Source of the DNA: Collimonas pratensis
GTDB taxonomy: Bacteria; Pseudomonadota; Gammaproteobacteria; Burkholderiales; Burkholderiaceae_D
Reading direction: 5' to 3'
Assembly (NCBI RefSeq): GCF_001584185.1
Contig: NZ_CP013234.1
Location: 1,488,001-1,552,000 of the forward strand
DNA length: 64,000 nt
Shown in pieces: positions 61,333-64,000 of the stretch; the first letter of the stretch is position 1; each line of letters starts with the position of its first letter. The position numbers and the translations under genes were made by a program. The notes below the pieces were generated by a model. It made no database searches and was not told the origin of the DNA. It saw only the letters and a program-made list of their open reading frames with translations.

Positions 61333-62973
61333 CTAGGCGAACTCGCCGATCTGCTTGACCACCGCATTGCGCACCGAGCCACTGACCACGAACGACTGCG
61401 CCACCACGATATCGTTGTGAAACCAGCGGTCGCCTTCCAGGCAAGCCGGGATCTGGCGGCGGATTTCCTGGTAAGCCGCTTGCGTACCTTGACCCAGCAC
61501 AAAGCCCGGCAGCAGGTCTTCCGTCATGGTCAGCGCCTGCGCCGCCAGCAGCATCTCGACGCCGATGATGTATTGCGTGTTGGCCACCACCGTGGCGGCC
61601 TTGCGCGCACACCACGTCGAGTTGGAGACGTGGTCTTCGCTGTTGCCCTTGGCCGGGATGCTGTCGACGCTGCCCGGCATGCACAGGGTGCGGTTTTCCA
61701 TCACCAGCGAACTCATCGAACATTGCACCACCGGATAGCCGGTATTGACGCCGCGCACGCCGCTCATCAGGTTGCGTGGCAAGCCCCACGACAGGGTCGG
61801 ATCGATCAGGCGGGCGATGCGGCGTTCGCAGATGCTGCCCAGATCGGCAATCGCGATTGCCAGCAAGTCCATCGCCTGCGCCAGGTACTGGCCGTGGAAA
61901 TTGCCGCCGGAGATGATCTCGAAGCCGCCGCCTTCCGCTTCTTCTTTGCTGAAAATCAGCGGATTGTCGGTGGCAGAATTGATTTCCTTGTCGACGATGT
62001 TGTCGATATAGTCCAGCGCATCGAATACCGGGCCGTAGACTTGCGGTGAGCAGCGCAGCGAGTAGACGTCCTGGATGCGCGAGCTGTATGGAATATCGGT
62101 GCGGCGCGTTTCTTCCGGAAACTGCACCGAGCGCGCTTCGTGCGTCGTGCGGGTCGATCCCGACAGCAGCTTGCGGATGATGGCGGCGGTCTTGATCTGG
62201 CCGGCATGCGGACGGGCTTGCTGGATGCGGTGGTCGAACGCGGCCATTTCGGCGCGCATGGCTTCCAGCGTCAGGCCCAGCGACAAACAGGCGTCGCTCA
62301 ACAGGTTGCGCGCATCGTGCGTCACCAGCACGGCCACCGCCAGCGAAGCGGTGCAGCCGTTGATCAGGGCTGATGCATCCTTGGCTTTCAAGTCAAACTT
62401 GACCGCGCCGACGCCGGACTTGGTGATCGCCTCAGGCGCGCTCATGCGCTGGCCCTGGTACATCACTTCGGCTTCGTCGAAACCGGCAATCGCTGCCGCC
62501 AGATAAGACAAGGGCGCGAGATCGCCGGAGGCGCCGACGGAACCCTTTTGCGGCATGATCGGATGGATGCCGGCATTCAGGAAAGCCAGCAGGCGGTCCA
62601 CCACTTCCACCCGCGGCGCCGAGTAATTGCTGGCGAAGGCGTTGGCGCGCAACAGCATGGTGGCGCGGCTGACTTCTTCCGAGAACGGCTCGCCGAGGCC
62701 GGCGCAATGGGCCTTGATCAGCTGGGTCTGGAACAGTTCGATGTGCTCGACCTTGATGCGGGTATCTTTCAGCAGACCGACGCCGGTGTTGAAGCTGTAC
62801 ATCATCGGCGCTTCGTCGTGCATCCAGGTCGATTCGATGTAGTCGCGGCTTTCTTTCAGGGCGGCGCGTGAAGAGTCGGCCAGGGTCACCGGCAGGTGCG
62901 GCGCGCGGGCGACGTCGACGACTTGCTGCGCAGTCAGGTTGAAACCGTCGATGGTGATAGTGGTAGTAGTCAT
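61333..62973 (-). CDS. hutH: Aromatic amino acid ammonia-lyase (histidine ammonia-lyase-like)
   Basis: A 546-residue lyase of the HAL/PAL family. GSVGASGDLAPLS (residues 144-156) contains the Ala-Ser-Gly that cyclises to the MIO cofactor; YSFNTGVGLL and GNFHGQYLAQAMD, EDHVSNSTWCARKAA line the active site. It is about 35 residues longer than usual HutH (about 510) and has HGQYL and NSTW where many HutH have other residues, so the substrate may not be histidine. It lies 17 bp downstream of the M20 hydrolase gene rather than in a hut operon. I start at the ATG at 62973, with GGAT upstream. Confidence 0.8.
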   Translation of the reverse strand: MTTTTITIDGFNLTAQQVVDVARAPHLPVTLADSSRAALKESRDYIESTWMHDEAPMMYSFNTGVGLLKDTRIKVEHIELFQTQLIKAHCAGLGEPFSEEVSRATMLLRANAFASNYSAPRVEVVDRLLAFLNAGIHPIMPQKGSVGASGDLAPLSYLAAAIAGFDEAEVMYQGQRMSAPEAITKSGVGAVKFDLKAKDASALINGCTASLAVAVLVTHDARNLLSDACLSLGLTLEAMRAEMAAFDHRIQQARPHAGQIKTAAIIRKLLSGSTRTTHEARSVQFPEETRRTDIPYSSRIQDVYSLRCSPQVYGPVFDALDYIDNIVDKEINSATDNPLIFSKEEAEGGGFEIISGGNFHGQYLAQAMDLLAIAIADLGSICERRIARLIDPTLSWGLPRNLMSGVRGVNTGYPVVQCSMSSLVMENRTLCMPGSVDSIPAKGNSEDHVSNSTWCARKAATVVANTQYIIGVEMLLAAQALTMTEDLLPGFVLGQGTQAAYQEIRRQIPACLEGDRWFHNDIVVAQSFVVSGSVRNAVVKQIGEFA

Positions 62974-62990
62974 GTTGAGATCCAAAGTGG

Positions 62991-64000
62991 TCAGTTCTTA
63001 AAATTTTCGACAAAGCGGCTGAAGACCCGGGCGCCGAGCGCGGCGTCGGCGGCACTCATGATTTCATCCGGATGGTGGCTGATGCCGCCGTTGCCGCAGC
63101 GGACGAACAGCATGGCGACATCGGTGATGGCAGCCATCGCCATGGCGTCGTGGCCGGCGCCGGAAGGCAGGTGGCGCAGCGGCAGTGCGCATTCTTCCAT
63201 CGCGCCGGCCAACTGCTGTTGCAGCCAGGGCGCACAGGGGACGCTGGCGGCTTCGTGGGTCTTGCGGGTTTGAATGACGACATGGCGGCGCGCGGCGACC
63301 TGTTCGATCTGCTGCAGCACATCGGCGACGGCAGCCTGGCGTAGCGCATCCTGTTCGGCCCGGATATCGATCGAGAACACGGCCTTGCCCGGCACCACAT
63401 TGGCGGCGCCGTTCGGCACATTGAACTGGCCGACAGTGCCGACCAGTCCGCGCGTGCCGCTGCAGCGCTGTTCTATATACAAGCCGATTTCAGCCGCCGC
63501 CATGGCGGCATCGCGCCGCATTTCCATCGGCACCGTGCCGGCATGGCCGGCCAGGCCTTCGATTTCCACCATGAAGCGCGAGGCGCCGGAGATGGCGGTC
63601 ACTACGCCCAGCGGCAAATCGTTATTCAGCAGCACCGGCCCTTGTTCGATATGCACTTCGACAAACGCCAGCACGGCGGCCGGCGCGTAAGCCGCCTTGC
63701 CCAGACCACTGGCGTGAAAGCCGGAAGCCGCCATGACATCGCGCATGCTCTGGCCGCTGTCATCCAGGTTGTCCAGCACGCTGAGGTCGAAAGTGCCGGC
63801 GGCGGCGCGGCTGCCGAGGAGGGTGGCTTTGAAACGCACGCCTTCTTCCTCAGCGAAGCCGATCACTTCCAGCGCAAAAGGGAAGCGCTTGCCGGCCGCA
63901 TGCCACTGCCCGATGCAGGCGATCGGCAGCAGGATGCCGAGGTTGCCGTCGTATTTGCCGCCGTTGCGCACCGAATCGAAATGCGAGCCGGTGACCAGCG
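62991..64000 (-). CDS. M20-family N-carbamoyl-amino acid / allantoate amidohydrolase (partial)
   Basis: The frame is open to the end of the window, so the N-terminal part is missing. The visible 336 residues include the metal site TGSHFDSVRNGGKYDG, EEEGVRF, EVHIEQGPVL, the dimerisation-domain segment GLAGHAGTVPMEMRRDA and the last metal His in GNGGISHHPDE. This is the hydantoinase/carbamoylase (AllC/HyuC) type. It would release ammonia and CO2 from a carbamoyl or allantoate substrate. The gene precedes the ammonia-lyase on the same strand, so the two probably act in one nitrogen-scavenging or amino acid degradation path. Confidence 0.9.
   Translation of the reverse strand, partial: LVTGSHFDSVRNGGKYDGNLGILLPIACIGQWHAAGKRFPFALEVIGFAEEEGVRFKATLLGSRAAAGTFDLSVLDNLDDSGQSMRDVMAASGFHASGLGKAAYAPAAVLAFVEVHIEQGPVLLNNDLPLGVVTAISGASRFMVEIEGLAGHAGTVPMEMRRDAAMAAAEIGLYIEQRCSGTRGLVGTVGQFNVPNGAANVVPGKAVFSIDIRAEQDALRQAAVADVLQQIEQVAARRHVVIQTRKTHEAASVPCAPWLQQQLAGAMEECALPLRHLPSGAGHDAMAMAAITDVAMLFVRCGNGGISHHPDEIMSAADAALGARVFSRFVENFKN

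Overview
The window is GC-rich, densely coded chromosomal DNA from a betaproteobacterium. Gene content and protein character point to Burkholderiales, probably Oxalobacteraceae close to Collimonas, Herbaspirillum or Janthinobacterium. This is a judgement from familiarity with the protein families, not from a search. Almost everything is core or niche metabolism. No rRNA, tRNA, prophage or CRISPR array was seen. The one intact mobile element is an IS110-type insertion sequence near 60 kb.

Layout. 1-1.4 kb: the end of a sarcosine oxidase operon (soxA end, soxG) overlapping a folB-like gene. 1.7-5.7 kb: malic enzyme MaeB, then a GH13-like protein that seems to have lost its catalytic acids. 5.7-10.3 kb: a YfbU-like gene divergent from a FAN1-type nuclease and an XPD/DinG-type nuclease-helicase, which overlap and sit behind a full CTGT-N8-ACAG LexA box. 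10.4-13.9 kb: small zinc-ribbon protein, Bax-inhibitor-1 protein, HPF-like factor, NhaR-like and AraC-type regulators. 14-16.4 kb: acyl-CoA synthetase and SDR dehydrogenase. 16.5-25.5 kb: secreted thioredoxin, LolC/E and LolD, a YihY-type membrane protein, a lipoprotein, rpsO-pnp, ferredoxin-NADP reductase and ferredoxin. 25.7-41 kb: CDF transporter, a tandem pair of unknown exported proteins, pncB, an NhaD-type antiporter, 2-hydroxyacid dehydrogenase, ACBP, FKBP, a beta-propeller/deacetylase/fatty-acid-hydroxylase/EI24 run, a MoCF-domain protein, a long DUF349 protein and a phasin. 41.4-50.4 kb: HDAC-like deacetylase, DMT exporter, XRE regulator divergent from a methyltransferase, PBP7-type endopeptidase, IclR regulator, dgkA, DeoR regulator with an MFS transporter, DM13 protein. 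50.6-59.6 kb: a large sulfate/sulfonate locus (sulfate-binding protein, ssuE, two ssuA, ssuD, ssuC, ssuB, two Mop-type proteins, a degenerate EAL protein, an RBBP9-type hydrolase). 59.5-61.3 kb: the IS110 element inside tandem repeat units. 61.3-64 kb: an aromatic amino acid ammonia-lyase and an M20-type amidohydrolase running off the window.

Two results stand out. First, the 193-bp leader of the IS110 transposase contains what looks like a complete bridge RNA. One hairpin carries an 8-nt complement to the actual insertion site, and a second carries a 9-nt copy of the right IS end and a 7-nt complement of the left IS end. The pre-insertion target can be rebuilt from an uninterrupted copy next door. 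Second, the SOS-box-controlled FAN1/XPD pair looks like a damage-inducible repair module.

Two families of palindromic repeats are also present. Five copies of a roughly 70-107 bp hairpin with GTAGGGTGGGCA ends lie between genes, one of them supplying the stop codon of the gene before it. A second family with TGGGGTCAGAGT ends clusters around, and is the target of, the IS110 element.
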